Source of the DNA: Theobroma cacao
Taxonomy: Eukaryota; Streptophyta; Magnoliopsida; Malvales; Malvaceae
Direction of reading: 5' to 3'
DNA length: 64,000 bases
NCBI RefSeq assembly: GCF_000208745.1
Contig: NC_030851.1
Coordinates: 11,972,664-12,036,663, forward strand
Notes under the pieces: model-generated
Seen by the model: only the letters and a program-made list of their open reading frames with translations
Databases searched by the model: none
Told to the model about the DNA's origin: nothing
Program-made: the position numbers and the translations under genes
Shown here: piece by piece, positions 24,911 to 37,884 of the stretch
Layout of the letters: every line of letters begins with the position of its first letter
Position numbering within the stretch: the stretch's first letter is position 1

Positions 24911-25509
24911 ACTTTTATTGTTCTCTTTTTAGCCATATTAAGAAAACAATGAAATCTTCTATTTCATTTTGAATTTTTTGTTTGGTTTTACTATTCTATT
25001 CTTTATATTTATTTCAGTTTCTTTGGTTTTAATATTCTGTTCTTTATTTTTATTTCGATTTGGTTTCAAATTGTTTGATTGTCTATTATTTAATTGTAAT
25101 ATTTTCTTTTATTGTTTAAAGTGCTCAGATTTGGTCATTCAAGTTACTGAATTTTGTACTTGGGATTTTCGGTCATTTGAAATTGGATAAATTTATTTAC
25201 CTATGAGTTTATAATGTTACAAATAAATTCCCATTTTTTATATTTTTTCTCTTTAAGTTATTTCATTATATTCTCATTACTTTGTTACTTTAATAGAAAT
25301 TTTATGCATATACTTTTTCTTTGTGTATTTTGTTTTTATAGACAAGTATGCACAATAAATTGTTAAAATGCTTATGGTTTATTTTTGGTTTCTTGAAAAA
25401 TATTTACTTTGTACTTATATAGTAAAAATAGTTCTCTTTTGGTACTTGAAAGTCAACTGTTGAGGATAGGAGATATTAAATTAATATATAGATTTTGTAA
25501 GTTTAATTT

Positions 25510-28500
25510 GTGTATTGTATATATTGTACAAATGCAATATCAAATGAAGGTATAAGGAAAAGAATAAGATATATACTAACTGCTAATCATTCAAATTATA
25601 GTGATGTTTTTTCTAATGAGCTTTATGATGTTCCTCTTATTGATTGTTCAGAATTGTCATTTACTATGTGTTATTCTTCTGTACTAATAGATCGGAATGT
25701 TATTGACAGTATTAACTATGAAACTATTGATTATCATTTGAACAATCAAAGTTCAATCAATTGTGAGTATGTCAACGAAACATATAATTTTGATTTTGAA
25801 AATTTATATGATGTTCCGATTGTACATAATCTATCAACAAAAACTATAGGAAGTTGTAATTCTGATTTTGAAAGTCCGTATGATGTGCCTATTATGGATC
25901 ATCAATTTACAATAGACTTTGCTTCAACCAGTGATATCGAGGCACGAAATAACATTCAAGGTATATGGTCAAATATTTGTATGACTGTCTTAACATACAC
26001 AATTATTTGATAGTTGTTAAAGGAATGTTTAATACTGTTGAAATTTGCCAATTTATGGTTTTTATTTGTTTGCAAAACAAAAAGGTAGTCATAGAATTAT
26101 TAATTATGGAGTTGAACAGTTTCAAAGTCACATTAAAGTGTCAAATGAGTTCAGGAATAATGGATATACAAGTAAGTGGCCTTTAAATTTTAATAAATTT
26201 AAGTTAACGCTATTAGTTCTATAATTTTTGTGATTGGTAGTTTACTGTTCTCTTTTGCAACAATAGGAAGGTACAACACAGTCATTAGCTTTGGAAGACC
26301 AAATTGTATTTTCCTTTTTGTGCTACTATGATGTGGTATGAAGAAAGAGTTCATACAACTCAGATTGCATGTTTTTGTACATTTACATTATGATGTCAGC
26401 AAGTTACAGTTGATTACCTTTGTTTAGACGTGCACTTGATTTTTTATACTCTTTGTTAAATTATGCAAGAGGGTACAAGAGCAGTCATTTTAAAGAAAAC
26501 ATTATCATTTACAATTTCATGTTTCAATTTACATCCATAAAAGGTAAGATAGATAATAATGTAAATAGTATTTTAGGTCCATATATCTTTAAAATAAATG
26601 GACAAAACCATAATCGAATTGGTTCCTTACTTTTAGCATTAGGCCATAGACCAAAATTTGCACAGCTTTATATATATGATACTGAAAATGAGGTTTCAAA
26701 TAGAATGCTTGTTTTTAGATATTTAATTTCTAATAATGTCATCGATACATCTATAGTAGAAGATTTAATTAAAATGCTTGATGAAACTAATGGAATAGTT
26801 AAAATGTTTAGAACAGCAAGAGACAGGTTTAGAAAATCGGATGATTCTTTAGTTTGGATAAAATGAATTGGATCTCGCAATGGTCGTGATAGAACTTATG
26901 CAATTCCTATTGCATCAAAAGTTGCTACATTGATAGTTAGGGATATAGGACAATCAAATAGTCATTGTAATATTATTATTAAGCATAAAACTAATGGAGT
27001 TAAACGAATAAGTGAGCTTCACCCCTCTTTTATGGCAATGCAGTATCCTCTGTTATTTCCTTATGGGGAGGATGGATATATGCTAGATATTAGTTATGTC
27101 GATTCCCTTGTGAAGCAACAACCAAAAAGGAAGTAGGTCACAATGAAAGAATGTTATACTTATGTAATTCAACAACAGAATCCTACATACAGCACATTCT
27201 TGAAAGGTGGTAGATTGTTTCAACAATTTATTGTTGATGCATTTGCTATAGTTGAGGAGATGAGGTTACAATTTATAAGGGATAATCAAAAGAGTCTAAG
27301 GTCTAAAGTTTATAAAAGGTTGAATGATGCCATTTCGAAAGGTGATGTATAAGCTAATACAGTAGAAAAATGATCATTTTGCCTGCAACTTTTACTGGGA
27401 GTGCTCGATATTTGTTTCAAAATTATCAAGATGCAATGGCCATTTGTCAATATTATGGTTGTCCAAATTTGTTCATCACATTTAATTGTAATACAAGATG
27501 GTCATAAATCGATGAAGCTTTATCTATCATACTTGGTCAGCGAGCACAAGACAAACCTGATATTGTTTCAAAAGTGTTAAGTTAAAACTACATTATTTTA
27601 TGAAAAATTTGCTTAAGAAAAAATATCTTAGACCAATGTGTGGAGGTAGATTTCTTTTATTTGTTTTGTCTATTAAATATTGTTTTAATATAAATATTAT
27701 TATGTTTTAATTATTGTATATTACTAACAATTTTTTTTTGTTTTTTATTTTCTTTGCATCTAAGGTAATGACATATACCATTGAATTTCAGAAACATGGT
27801 ATTTCACATGTTTACATACTACTTTGGTTAGATGTTGCTACAAGGAGTAGAAATGGAAATGATGTGAATATAATTATATCAGCTGAGATACCAAGTAAAA
27901 ATGATAATCCCATTGGCTATGAAATTGTGACAAACTTCACGATTCATGGACCGTACAACATTCTAAATCTTTCTTTTCCATGCATGGTCAAAGGTAAATG
28001 TTCTAAATTTTTTTCGAATAAGTATCAGTCTGAAACTGTGGTTAGTGAAGATGGGTATGCTCTTTATAGGAAAAGAGAAATAATAGACAAGTCATCTATT
28101 ATTGTGAAAAATGGTGCGGAATTGGACAATGGGTTTGTTGTTTCTCATAAAGTAGATTTAGTTGTTAATATCATGCTCATGTTAATGTGGAACTGTGTTG
28201 TAAGTCAAGGGCCATAAAGTACTTATTTAAATATATTAACAAGAGTCCAGATAGAGCAAGGGTTATAATTCTAAATGGTAATTTAAATATTAATAGACAT
28301 GAGAATGATGCAACTAGAAATTTTGATGAAGTTATGGCGTATTTCGATTTTTGGTATTTATCAGCATACGAATCATGTTAGAGAATGTTTGCATTTGATA
28401 TACATCATCATCAACCTGTAATGGAAAAATTAATTGTTCATTTGCTAGAAGAACAGAATATGTGTTTTAATGAGGCAAATGATTTGTCCAAAGTGACGCA

Positions 28501-30680
28501 GAGACTAGATGTAAGAAAAACAACGCTAACAGAGTGGTTCTAAACAAATCAACTGTGTGAAGAAGCAAAAAGACTTAGTTATGCTGACTTTTCAATAGAA
28601 TGGGTTTGGTTAAAGCCTAAGGCAATATGAAAGAAGAGAAAAAGAGGTAAATCAATTGGGAAGATCACTTATATTCATCCAGCAGCAGGTGAACTCCATT
28701 TCACGTGTTAAATGTTGTTAAAAGTTCAAAAAGTTTTGAAGAAATAAGGACAATAGAAGGTGGGGTATACCATGCATTTCAATCAATGTGTGAGGCATTA
28801 GGTCTTCTTGGGGATGCTCATGAATGTGTTGATGCAATTGAACAAGCTGTGGAATGGGCAATAAGTGAACAAATACAAAAATCATTTGTTACAATCATTA
28901 TGTATTATCAAGTTAGAGATCCATTGAAACTATAGGAACAGAGTTGGAAATTACTTAGTGAAGACATTAAGTATAAATTAAAGTAAGCTTTTGGGGCTGA
29001 TTGCTATGAAATTCCACATAGAGATCTCAAGAACTATACATTAGTAGCTCTTGAGCAAATTTTCAATAGAAATTGCAGTTCGTTTTTAGATTTTAACCTA
29101 CCAACACCAAGAGAAAGTTCAATGTATGTTTTGAATAATAGACTAATTCATGAAGAGTTGAAATACGACTTACATGAACTATAGCAAGTGCATTTATAAT
29201 ACTTAGCAAACTTGAATTTAGAATAGTTACATATGTATGAAGTTGTTAAATGTTCTATAGAAAATAATAAAGGACATATGCTATTTGTGTATGGACATGG
29301 TGGAATAGGAAAGACATACTTATGGAACACAATAATTTCAAGAATTAAATCTACGGGAAGAATTGTGCTTGCCGTTGCTTCATCTGGAATATCATCTCTA
29401 TTATTGTCAGGAAGGACGACACATTCTAGATTCAAGATACCATTAAATATTAAAGAGTTTTCGACATGTCAAATAAAGAAAAGTACACAACTTGCTAGCT
29501 GACTGAGAATACTAGTCTTATTGTTTGGGATGAAGCTCCTATGGTGCATAGATATTCGTTTGAGGCTTTGGACAAAAGTTTACGAGATCTACTTAGTAAC
29601 AATTATATTAACAGTGCTGACAAACCTTTTGGTGGAAAGACAATATTGTTAGGAGGAGATTTCAAATAACTTTTGTCTATAGTGGAAGCTGGAACTAGAT
29701 CATAAAGAATTAACGGATCAATAAGCCAATCTGTATTATGAAAACATTGTTACATATATCGATTGAAAACAAATATGAGAGTTTTATAGCCTAATCTTGA
29801 TGAAAAAACTAAATTAGAAGTTTCTACTTTTACTCAATGGTTATTAGATATTTAGGAGATGGGAAAATAGAGGCTTATTTCTATAAGGCAAAAGAAAAGC
29901 CATCATGGATAAAGTTGCTTGAAGATTTATTATTACCTTTTAGTGAAAATCCAGTAGAGACTATTGTCTCAATAGTATATGTTAATCTTCAAGATAATTT
30001 TACGAAAGAAGGTTATTTGAGACAAAGGTCAATCATTACTCCATATAATGAAATCATCGATTTGATAAACTCATATATGTGTGATTTGATTCCAAGTACA
30101 TTGAAGTCGTATAATAGCATTAATAAAATATCAAAATCTTTCGATCATTCTTCGAAACATGAACTGTTATATGTAGTAGAATTCTTAAACTCATTTAACT
30201 TTCTTAATATTTCAAAACATGAACTAATCTAAAGGTAAGTACAATTGCGATGCTGTTAAGAAACGTAAACTAGAATTCTAGCCTATGTAATGGAACTAGG
30301 ATTTTTATTATCAAATTAAGTAGCAATGTCATAGAAGAAAAGATTATCAATAACTTTTGCAAATAGTATAGTATTTATTCCAAGAATTGTCATGACAATC
30401 AAACAAAGGAAATGGCCTTTTGTATTTCAAAGGAAATAGTTTCCAGTTAGGCTATCTTATAGCATGACAATAAATAAAAGTTAGGGACAAACTTTAGATA
30501 TTGTTGGCTTATATTTGCCAAAACCTGTGTTTGCACATGGTCAGTTATATGTAACTGTATCAAGAGTAACATCACAACAAGGGTTGAAGATTATTGTTTT
30601 GAATGACGACAAACAACAGTCAAATCTTACAAAAACATAGTTTACAGAGAAATTTTTGGCAATCTCTAAACAGGTTATTG
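25510..30680 (+). pseudogene. Helitron Rep/helicase (RepHel), decayed
   Basis: The plus strand reads the Helitron protein in pieces. The N-terminal region is 25510-26010 with three YDVP repeats. The Helitron-like N domain (FTSIKGKID, GPYIFKINGQNHNRIGSLLL, FAQLYIYDTENEV) is at 26530-26870. ISELHPSFMAMQYPLLFPYG lies at 27008-27067, and ATFTGSARYLFQNYQDAMAI follows a frameshift near 27370. The Rep motif GISHVYILLW is near 27790-27820; the usual HUH motif has a second His where this has Tyr. The two-Tyr motif KYLFKYINK is at 28217-28243. The helicase shows Walker A GHGGIGKTYLW (29292-29324), Walker B VWDEAP near 29523, ILLGGDF near 29645 and the late TINKS*GQTLDIVGLYLPKP block near 30470-30530. 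Stops and frameshifts abound. Introns may explain some gaps, but not all. Confidence 0.93.
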
Positions 30681-31049
30681 TGATTTTATTGTAATTTTTT
30701 CCTTTGTTAGAAAAATTATTACTTTGTATTTTCTTACTTTTTCTTACTTCCTTTTGCTAGAACTAACTTCTTTTGTACTACGCACTCATTATCGATACAT
30801 TATATTACTTGATTAAACTATACTCTATTTTTTAGTCTTTTTGATTTTCTTCTGTTTAAAATTAATTCTTTTGTCCTATACATTTTCTCTGTTTATAACT
30901 CCTAAATCTACTTAGTATTTGAGATTTTAGATTGCAATATTTCTAAACATTGAAATGCAAAAACTTGCATGAATGAAATCTTTTATTTTCTACAAACATT
31001 TAACATTTAATGAACTAATTTATTCAATGCCCTTCTTCAGCTACAAATG

Positions 31050-33155
31050 AACTAGCAATATTTGACTAATTTGCAACTCTTCAAACCACCAAGTGTCATA
31101 AAGGTCAAGGTACTGAGGATGTGGCAATCCACAACATTAAATAATCCTCATAATTCACTAAGCCTTGACTTTTTAGTTACTAACGAAAAGGTAAACTGTA
31201 AAACAACTTTTGTTTCATTATATTACATATATTTGTATAATTATAAATTAATATTAAACTAACCATAAGCTATTTTATCAAATGACAGAAAATGTGATGC
31301 AAGTGATGCTTAGAGGTTTAGATTCACCACACTTTGCACCAATACTAAAGGAATGTGGTTGATACTTGATTGACAAGTTTCGAGTAATGAAACCCAAAAA
31401 CAACATCAATGTGTTGTCGGAGAGTTAATGATTATTCTCTCAAGGATAACAGAGATCAAAGAAATTCATGAAGATAGCACTATATATCCTTCTTACTATT
31501 TTAACTTTGGAGATTACAAAGCTCTCCATGACAGGATATACTAGAAGAAAGTGTTGACAAGTACTGCTATTTAAAAACTCAATGATAAAATTATATTGTA
31601 TAATCTATTGTCTAACTTGCATGCTCATGTTTATGTTTAATAATGCTGTAAATGTAATTGGAGTTCTTACAACAATGACTCCCGTAACAAATGTCTACCT
31701 CAATAATAAGAACACCCTTGTCTAGAAGCGTGACATATACATTCAAGGCTCAAAGTAAGAAAAGTAAATAAACAAGTACTTAAACACTTTAGCGTAACTT
31801 TTAGTCATATGTGTAACTTTTATATTTTACAATAATTTTCATCAATTATGAGACTCTGAAAGTAGTGTTGTGTGGAGACTTAGCATCAACCATAAAATAA
31901 GAACGTCTTTTCTGCAACAACACAAATGCCTTTCTTGCATTTACAGAACTAATAATCAAAACTTACCAGCATGAGTATAATTCTCACTACTCTTTTACTT
32001 ACTATAATAATCATTGTACACACAAATTACATTGATCTTTAACTGATCATTTATTGTAGGATCCTTACACGTTAACAAGAATCTACATAGATCCAGACAT
32101 TCCAGAGGTCTTTGAACTTAAATCAAGGTAATGTACAAATTAACTCTACTATGTCATATTACAATCAATAACAATTGTCAATTGACTGTACCAATATTCA
32201 ATCCTACATTTACTATTAGATATGAAGAAAAAGCAATACAACCACACTTACAAGCATTGGAAATAGAAACACATTTACAGTTGACTCAACAGACAAGTAT
32301 TTCAAGGCAACAATGGCAGATTTATTAGTTATGGATCCAAGTAAGTATTGGTAAGATTATCTGTTTATAATGCTATAACATTGATGACAATCAATATTCA
32401 CATGTTGTTCACAAATGAAAAATAAAACAATTAACTATATAAAAATATATCTATTTTTTTCCATGACAGAATGCCAAATTTGAGGTCATAGTGACAATTA
32501 TCAATGTCGAAAAGCCAAAAAAATGGTGCTATAATGCTTGTAATCAATGCACAGTAGGTCTACGATTTTGTGCTGGCAAATTTTGGTGCTCCAAACATGA
32601 TGAAAAGACACCGGTTCTTATGTAAGTAACATAATACTTATTTATTATCGAATTTACTAAAAACTGCATCTTTACAAAACAAAGAATCTAACAGAGCATT
32701 TTAAAATATTTTAGAGAATGATTTTGCTGTTAATGGTCCAAGATAAAACTAGTACCATTGAACTACTAGCCTTTGGACAACAAGTTAAAAAATTGATTAG
32801 AGCTACAATTGCAGAGCTTGTTGCAATTAGAACACTAGACAAGATGACTCTTCCATCTCTTTTGAAGCCAGTGATCAACATTAGAAGAACATTAAGAGTA
32901 AGACTTACATAAAAAGCCATCGATCATGGATACACAATTTTTAAAATATTTGATTGTAATAGACTCAAGCAGATTGTGGCTTCAAGTACCTCAATACAAA
33001 AGTTTACAAGTTTTGCAAGTCAACAACCAACTATCTGTCAAACTCCATTACTTCGCATTAGACAATCTCAAATGGAAGTCCCATTATCTTTGACAAGTGT
33101 ACAAGTTTCAAATGAACTATTTCCAGAAGAGTTACTTGGGAAAAATGAAAATTGA
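31050..33155 (+). pseudogene. RPA70-like ssDNA-binding protein gene carried by the Helitron, decayed
   Basis: The pieces match the plan of replication protein A large subunit copies common in plant Helitrons. There is an N-terminal OB-like piece (KVKVLRMWQST) near 31100, KFRVMKPKNN near 31375, VIGVLTTMTPV near 31655, VVLCGDLAST near 31863, DPYTLTRIYIDPDIPEVFEL near 32060, and a zinc-ribbon piece (WCYNACNQC, then FWCSKHD) near 32520-32600 in which the second pair is CxxH. The last piece is VQDKTSTIELLAFGQQVKKL near 32735. Several stops remain even allowing for introns. In the element it probably bound single-stranded DNA during rolling-circle transposition (inference). Confidence 0.8.
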
Positions 33156-33316
33156 GTAGGTAAATTAAGCAGCATGATAGTATTTTTTATTTAAATTAGT
33201 ATAAAGAAACTATCAACTAACTTCACATCATACTTGATGATGTGCAAACAGGAGGTTCAAGCATGTTGCAAAGAAAGCAACAATTTGTAGACAACTTCAC
33301 TATAAAAAAAAAAAGA

Positions 33317-33911
33317 GTAAATTTTAACGTAAAATAGCCCCGCCTTTTAAGTTTTAATCAAAATTTTAAATAAGTTAATTAGTTTTCAAAATAGATACTC
33401 TGCCTCAAAAGTGTAAATACCGTTAACAAAGATTATGAAAAGATTAAAATGCTCTTTTTTTTCTTTATTAATTTAAAAAATTATTATTATTATTTTTGAA
33501 AAAAAAATAAGAAGCACCGATCGGTGCTCCCCAGCTTCCCAAGAAAGAGAAGCACCGGGGGGAGCAATAGATCAATGCTCCTAAGGGAAGGGAGCACCAG
33601 TGCTCCCTTAAGAAGGCCCAAATCGGGCTCCCCAAGGTAGCTCTAATGCTCCCCAGATGGGGAGCTCTGTTTTTTAATTAATAAAATTATATAATAGTAA
33701 TTTTTTAAAATTAATTAAGGGTAAAATTATCTTTTTAATATTGTCATGTTTTCAAATTGATCGAAATACTAACGGTTAACTAACGGCTAGACTTATATGT
33801 CTAGTGAAAAATATTTTTTTGAGACGGGATATCTATTTTGAAAACTAATGGATCTCCGTGTAATTATGATCAAAATTTAAGAAGATGGGAATATTTTATC
33901 CTAAATTTTAC
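33317..33911. mobile_element. Long-TIR MITE, family C, copy 1 (inside the Helitron)
   Basis: The ends are inverted repeats of about 95 bases: left gtaaattttaacgtaaaata, and gttttcaaaatagatact further in; right, inverted, gtaaaatttaggataaaata and gttttcaaaatagatatc. The AT-rich arms enclose a GC-rich core (33511-33670) made of short palindromes such as AGCACCGATCGGTGCT at 33513-33528. Two further copies are at 61716-62293 and 63239-63842. No coding capacity. Confidence 0.8.
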
Positions 33912-34301
33912 CATAGGTGGAACAAGTTTTTTTTAGCTCCAATGTATTGTAGTTGCTATGGTAAAAATATACAAACAATACAAGAACAATCAAATTTTGT
34001 ACACCACAATTGATCGCTATGTTGCATTAACCATTAGAATAATATCATTTTGATTTTTTGTTGTACAAAAAATGTATGACCAACTTTATGGATGTTCTTT
34101 TTCTACATTCAACTTTGAGTTTGGCCTATCAGTAAACAAATTCTGAAAATTCTCTCCATTTTCAGAACCTAAAGTTGCAATGTTAAATTTATTAAACACA
34201 TAACATTATTAAAAACGTACAACATTCAAACATTATTACATTCTTTTTAACATTCAATTTTCATCAACTATACAACTCGCAGCAACACGCGGATTTTCTA
34301 G

Positions 34302-35638
34302 CTAGAATAAGAAATTGTAACCTAGCTTTGGCTCTCCCATTTGGGTTCAATGTAACAGCTGAAATTTCCATCACCAAAGCCCAGTTCCAACTTCCAGTAA
34401 TGCACCAATGGGCAGAACTGTAGTCAATAGCAGATATTATTAAATGATTTGTTTTGTTTTACTATTTTCGAGATGACTTAATATCTGAAAAACAAACAAA
34501 AACAACTAATCTGCTCTGGGTTAAGATTCATAGTAAAGTCACCACCGAGGTATTTAAAATTGGGGTTTGCGTCTCCAAGATGGCAGCATTTCCATTTTAC
34601 ATACGCGTCTTTTGTTCTTTACAGAGTGGCGTGGGTGGCCATCATTTCTGATTTTACCATTGCCCTGGGATGCATCCACGATCGTTAAATAAATCTGGTA
34701 TGACACGAAACTTTCGATTTGTCGTTTATTAGGAAAGGTGGTTCGTTAGTTTAGACTTTCAAAATTCAATCTTTCATGGTTGACTCTGTAAAGTTCTTTT
34801 TCGTTTTCTGTTTTCTAGGCGTGCTTGTCTTCCCATTTGGAGATTAGAGCTGGCACCAAGTTTGATCACAACCACTACATGTTTTAACCCATCTTTAAAT
34901 TCTTAGATTGCAGCACCCTATTACAGCACATGCCTATTAAGAACAAGGACAAACAAAATCCCATGAGCCGCCCCTTTAGGATCTAAGATTTCAGAGACAG
35001 GATTTGTGTGCACAGACGTTCATTAAGATTCTAAACCAACCACAGTTTTGCTTTATTTGATGGACAAATGATGCGTCAAAATATTCTTGTGGCGTCGTGT
35101 TGGAGACAAAAATGGAAAATACATGCATCACCATATTCATTAATTTGGAATGGTACTATCACTATTACTAACAAAGTCTTACATGTAGCACTAGCAATTA
35201 ATTGTTTAATAAGAACAATTAAAGAGAGTAGGAAGGGTGACATATTGGCTCTTCAAATATACGTACTAGAACTACAAGATATTCAAGCATTGGAAGATTC
35301 AAAATTTAAAGAAGAAAAAAGAAAAGCACTCGAGCTGCTGGTGGTGATTATAGAAATCAAAATCATTGCACATTTTACATTTACACCCCAAAAAAAAAAA
35401 AAAAAAAACCGAAAAGGCATGGCATGAATGAAGCAAGCATAAAACAGGGTTTGGAAGCAGGCAGGCCATTTCCCCCAAAATGGACCAAAATCCAACAACA
35501 ACCCAAGAACCCGTTACTCACGTCCCGCCAAAATCATCAAAAATAAGAAAGCCATTAACAGCAAGACCCTCAAATTAAACTGACACCTTAATTTTAATTT
35601 TAGTAGTAGCAAGTGCTTAATTATTTTTGTGTCAGTTA
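34302..35638. other. Intergenic / 3' flank of the ERF gene
   Basis: No gene supported. A 119-codon frame at 35068-35427 (plus) runs into an A-tract, has no recognised domain and overlaps the likely 3' UTR region of the ERF gene. Confidence 0.5.
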
Positions 35639-36472
35639 TTAAAAGAAGTAACCCGACGATGAACCCAAATCAAACCCGTCAGTTACCGTATCAGGAACCG
35701 ATGGCACCCTCCCAAAGAGTGGGCTGTGCTGCACAAACTCGTAAGTATTAAAGCCCAAATACGGTCCACTCACTGCCGAGTCAAACCCATTTGTGCTTTG
35801 ATCCGAGAACCCGAAAAGGCCTGCGTCATTCCAAGCTCCATAACCCATATCTGGTCCAACACTTCCAGACCCGTAACAGGTGGAGGAGACATCAGGAGGC
35901 AAAGGTGGCAGCTCAGAGTCATCGCTGAAATGTTGAGAACCACCATTTCCAGCATCCATGACACCAGTAATGGGCCTGTAAGACCCCACCGTATCACTAT
36001 CTTGGGTCCACCCGTCACCAGCGGGTAACCCGGACGAAAACTGGCATGCACTGAAAGGGTCTTGAGTGAAGAAAAGGTGGTTCTGGTTAGCATCGTTTTG
36101 TTGGTGGAAAGGGGGATTAATGGTAAAAATGGATGACATGTCATGCTGTGATTCGTCAGGGGAGATGATGGAGGTGACGGAAGAGCCAGCTGGCATATCA
36201 GAATAAACAAAGTTGGTTCGAGCCTTGGAGCCACGCATGGAACGAGCGGCACGGTCATAGGCTAAGGCAGCTTCCTCGGCAGTGTCAAAGGTGCCAAGCC
36301 AATGCCTTTCTTTTGTGGAAGGGTCTCTTATCTCGGCTGCGTATCGGCCCCATGGCCTCCTCCGTACTCCCAAGAATCTTGTTTCTTGTTGCTGTTGAGG
36401 TTGCTGCTGATGCTGCTTTCTTTTGTTTTTAGAAGAGGAAGGTGAGTTGGTTTTTGAGTTGTTGAAATCCAT
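35639..36472 (-). CDS. LEP: AP2/ERF transcription factor, LEP (LEAFY PETIOLE)-type, intronless, 277 aa
   Basis: One intact frame from ATG 36472. A Gln/Lys-rich start is followed by the AP2 domain at about residues 32-89: [20 protein letters not shown] then [20 protein letters not shown]. The AAEIRDP and [10 protein letters not shown] residues (Ala14, Asp19) mark an ERF that binds GCC-box DNA. After the domain the [15 protein letters not shown] block and, near the end, [11 protein letters not shown] and [13 protein letters not shown] resemble the conserved flanks of LEP in ERF group VIII-b, which acts in leaf and organ development (family knowledge). PUCHI-like members are close relatives, so the symbol is likely rather than certain. 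The leader holds a (GT)n microsatellite and there is a TATA-like TTATTTAAA about 250 bases up. Confidence 0.92.
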   Translation of the reverse strand: MDFNNSKTNSPSSSKNKRKQHQQQPQQQQETRFLGVRRRPWGRYAAEIRDPSTKERHWLGTFDTAEEAALAYDRAARSMRGSKARTNFVYSDMPAGSSVTSIISPDESQHDMSSIFTINPPFHQQNDANQNHLFFTQDPFSACQFSSGLPAGDGWTQDSDTVGSYRPITGVMDAGNGGSQHFSDDSELPPLPPDVSSTCYGSGSVGPDMGYGAWNDAGLFGFSDQSTNGFDSAVSGPYLGFNTYEFVQHSPLFGRVPSVPDTVTDGFDLGSSSGYFF

Positions 36473-36735
36473 GAAGATAAAAGAAAGCTTCGGAGTTGAT
36501 GGGCTGCTAAGGAAGAAAAACTTTTGTGTCTCTGCCTTTCTTTTAGAGTCTGTCTCTCTGGGGACAGTTTTGTTTGTGTGTGTGTGTGTCTTAGACAGAC
36601 AGAAAGAGAGAAAGTAAAAAGGGAGAAGTCTTGAAAGGAATAGAGCGATATCAGAGTGATGATTTTTAAGAAGAGAATGATAGCTGGCCTTGTTTATCGG
36701 CCGTTTGCATGTTGGGTGTTTAAATAAGGAGGTAG
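36473..36735 (-). promoter_or_regulatory. 5' leader and core promoter of the ERF gene
   Basis: Pyrimidine/purine-rich leader with a short (GT)n run at 36575-36589. The minus strand has TTATTTAAA near 36720-36728, a plausible TATA variant. The start site was not determined. Confidence 0.4.
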
Positions 36736-37841
36736 TCCCATCACATTCTCCCCATTTTATTCTTTTTTACCAGAGTTGCCCCCGGAGAAATTTTCAAATC
36801 CATTCATGGTTTTCTAACCCAAATTATGAGTGTGCAGAGAGCAATCTCCCATGCTTGTTAATGATCCTAGTGTGGGCCCTTGATTCTGATTGGACCCTCA
36901 TAAGCTCGCATGAGCACAGTTGCCCTTCATCATGAATCGCTCAATACGAGCACTTTTTCTAATGTGATGATACCATGATTTTTGAGAATGGAAAGTTAAA
37001 CAGCAAAAATATACATGCAGTCCATCACTAAACCATGAAAAGCTTTCTTCAAATGTCAAACTTTCCTCCAACTTGACTAATTAAGCTAAGAGAGGTGTTC
37101 CTACTAAAAGTCCAAGTTTTAATAATTAGATGAAGCATAAGTAGGAAATCACCTGCGTGCAAGGGCACTCCCATGCCATGAATTTTGGCAAAGTTACCAT
37201 GACTAAGCGTTTTTCATGGGCTTTGAGACTATTCAGGTGATTTCATTAGTACAACTCATTATTCATCTACCTGGAGGTTAATTATATCCCTTGGGCCATA
37301 AGCATAAATTTTCTGATGATTTCTCCTCTGCAGTCCTGTCCTGCCCACTGATTAAGTGCAATCATGGGCTCATCAGCAAGCTTAATACCCATGATTGACA
37401 TGTGCTCCTTGAATGAACTTTCCTGCAATTTTCTTTTTCCACTGATATTCAAGTTTTTTCCCTATTGATTTCTAATGAGTTGAGGCTATAATATCTTCTC
37501 CAAAGATTCTGACATGAGAAGGTTGCAGGCGGGAGAGAGAGAGAGCCTCAGTTGAATCAGGAACTAATCATGGAATGTACTAATAAAATCACTAGTATTT
37601 ATGAGCATGCATGACTCCGAATAACTTTATCCAAACTCAAAAAGGTGTGTAATAGACTAACCTGCACCATATGATTGCCTAATGCATGATCACAATCTAA
37701 TTATCATTCCCATGATCATTCCATTGTCAGTACCCATCATTTCCATAACTATATTTTTTACCGACCTTTTATCTTTCAGCCTTATAATTATACAAGTCTA
37801 AAGGCTTTTTCTTCTGATGGAGAAAACAAACAAGCTAAACA

Positions 37842-37884
<43 letters not shown>

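Larger units (their letters stand above)
23444..34301 (+). mobile_element. Decayed autonomous Helitron (about 10.9 kb)
   Basis: The element carries Rep/helicase and RPA-like coding remnants in one orientation, the diagnostic set for plant Helitrons. The proposed 5' end is TCTATACTATATATAC at 23444, preceded by A and shaped like other plant Helitron starts. The proposed 3' end is CTAG at 34298-34301, preceded by a GC-rich stretch (ctcgcagcaacacgcgga) that could form a weak hairpin. No terminal inverted repeats or target duplication are expected or seen. The base after the 3' end is C, not the usual T, and the motif CTAG repeats directly, so the exact end is uncertain. A SINE and a MITE inserted later. 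It lies upstream of the U-box gene and downstream of the ERF gene. Confidence 0.7.

Noticed and set aside
24660..25190. Hydrophobic Phe/Leu-rich plus-strand ORFs
   Set aside because: T-rich tandem repeat translated into Phe and Leu; not a membrane protein gene.
35068..35427. 119-codon plus-strand ORF near the ERF gene
   Set aside because: Ends in an A-tract, no domain, and lies in the likely 3' flank of the ERF gene.
36007..36258. Long frame opposite or out of phase with the ERF gene
   Set aside because: A shadow of a GC-rich coding exon; the AP2 frame explains the sequence.
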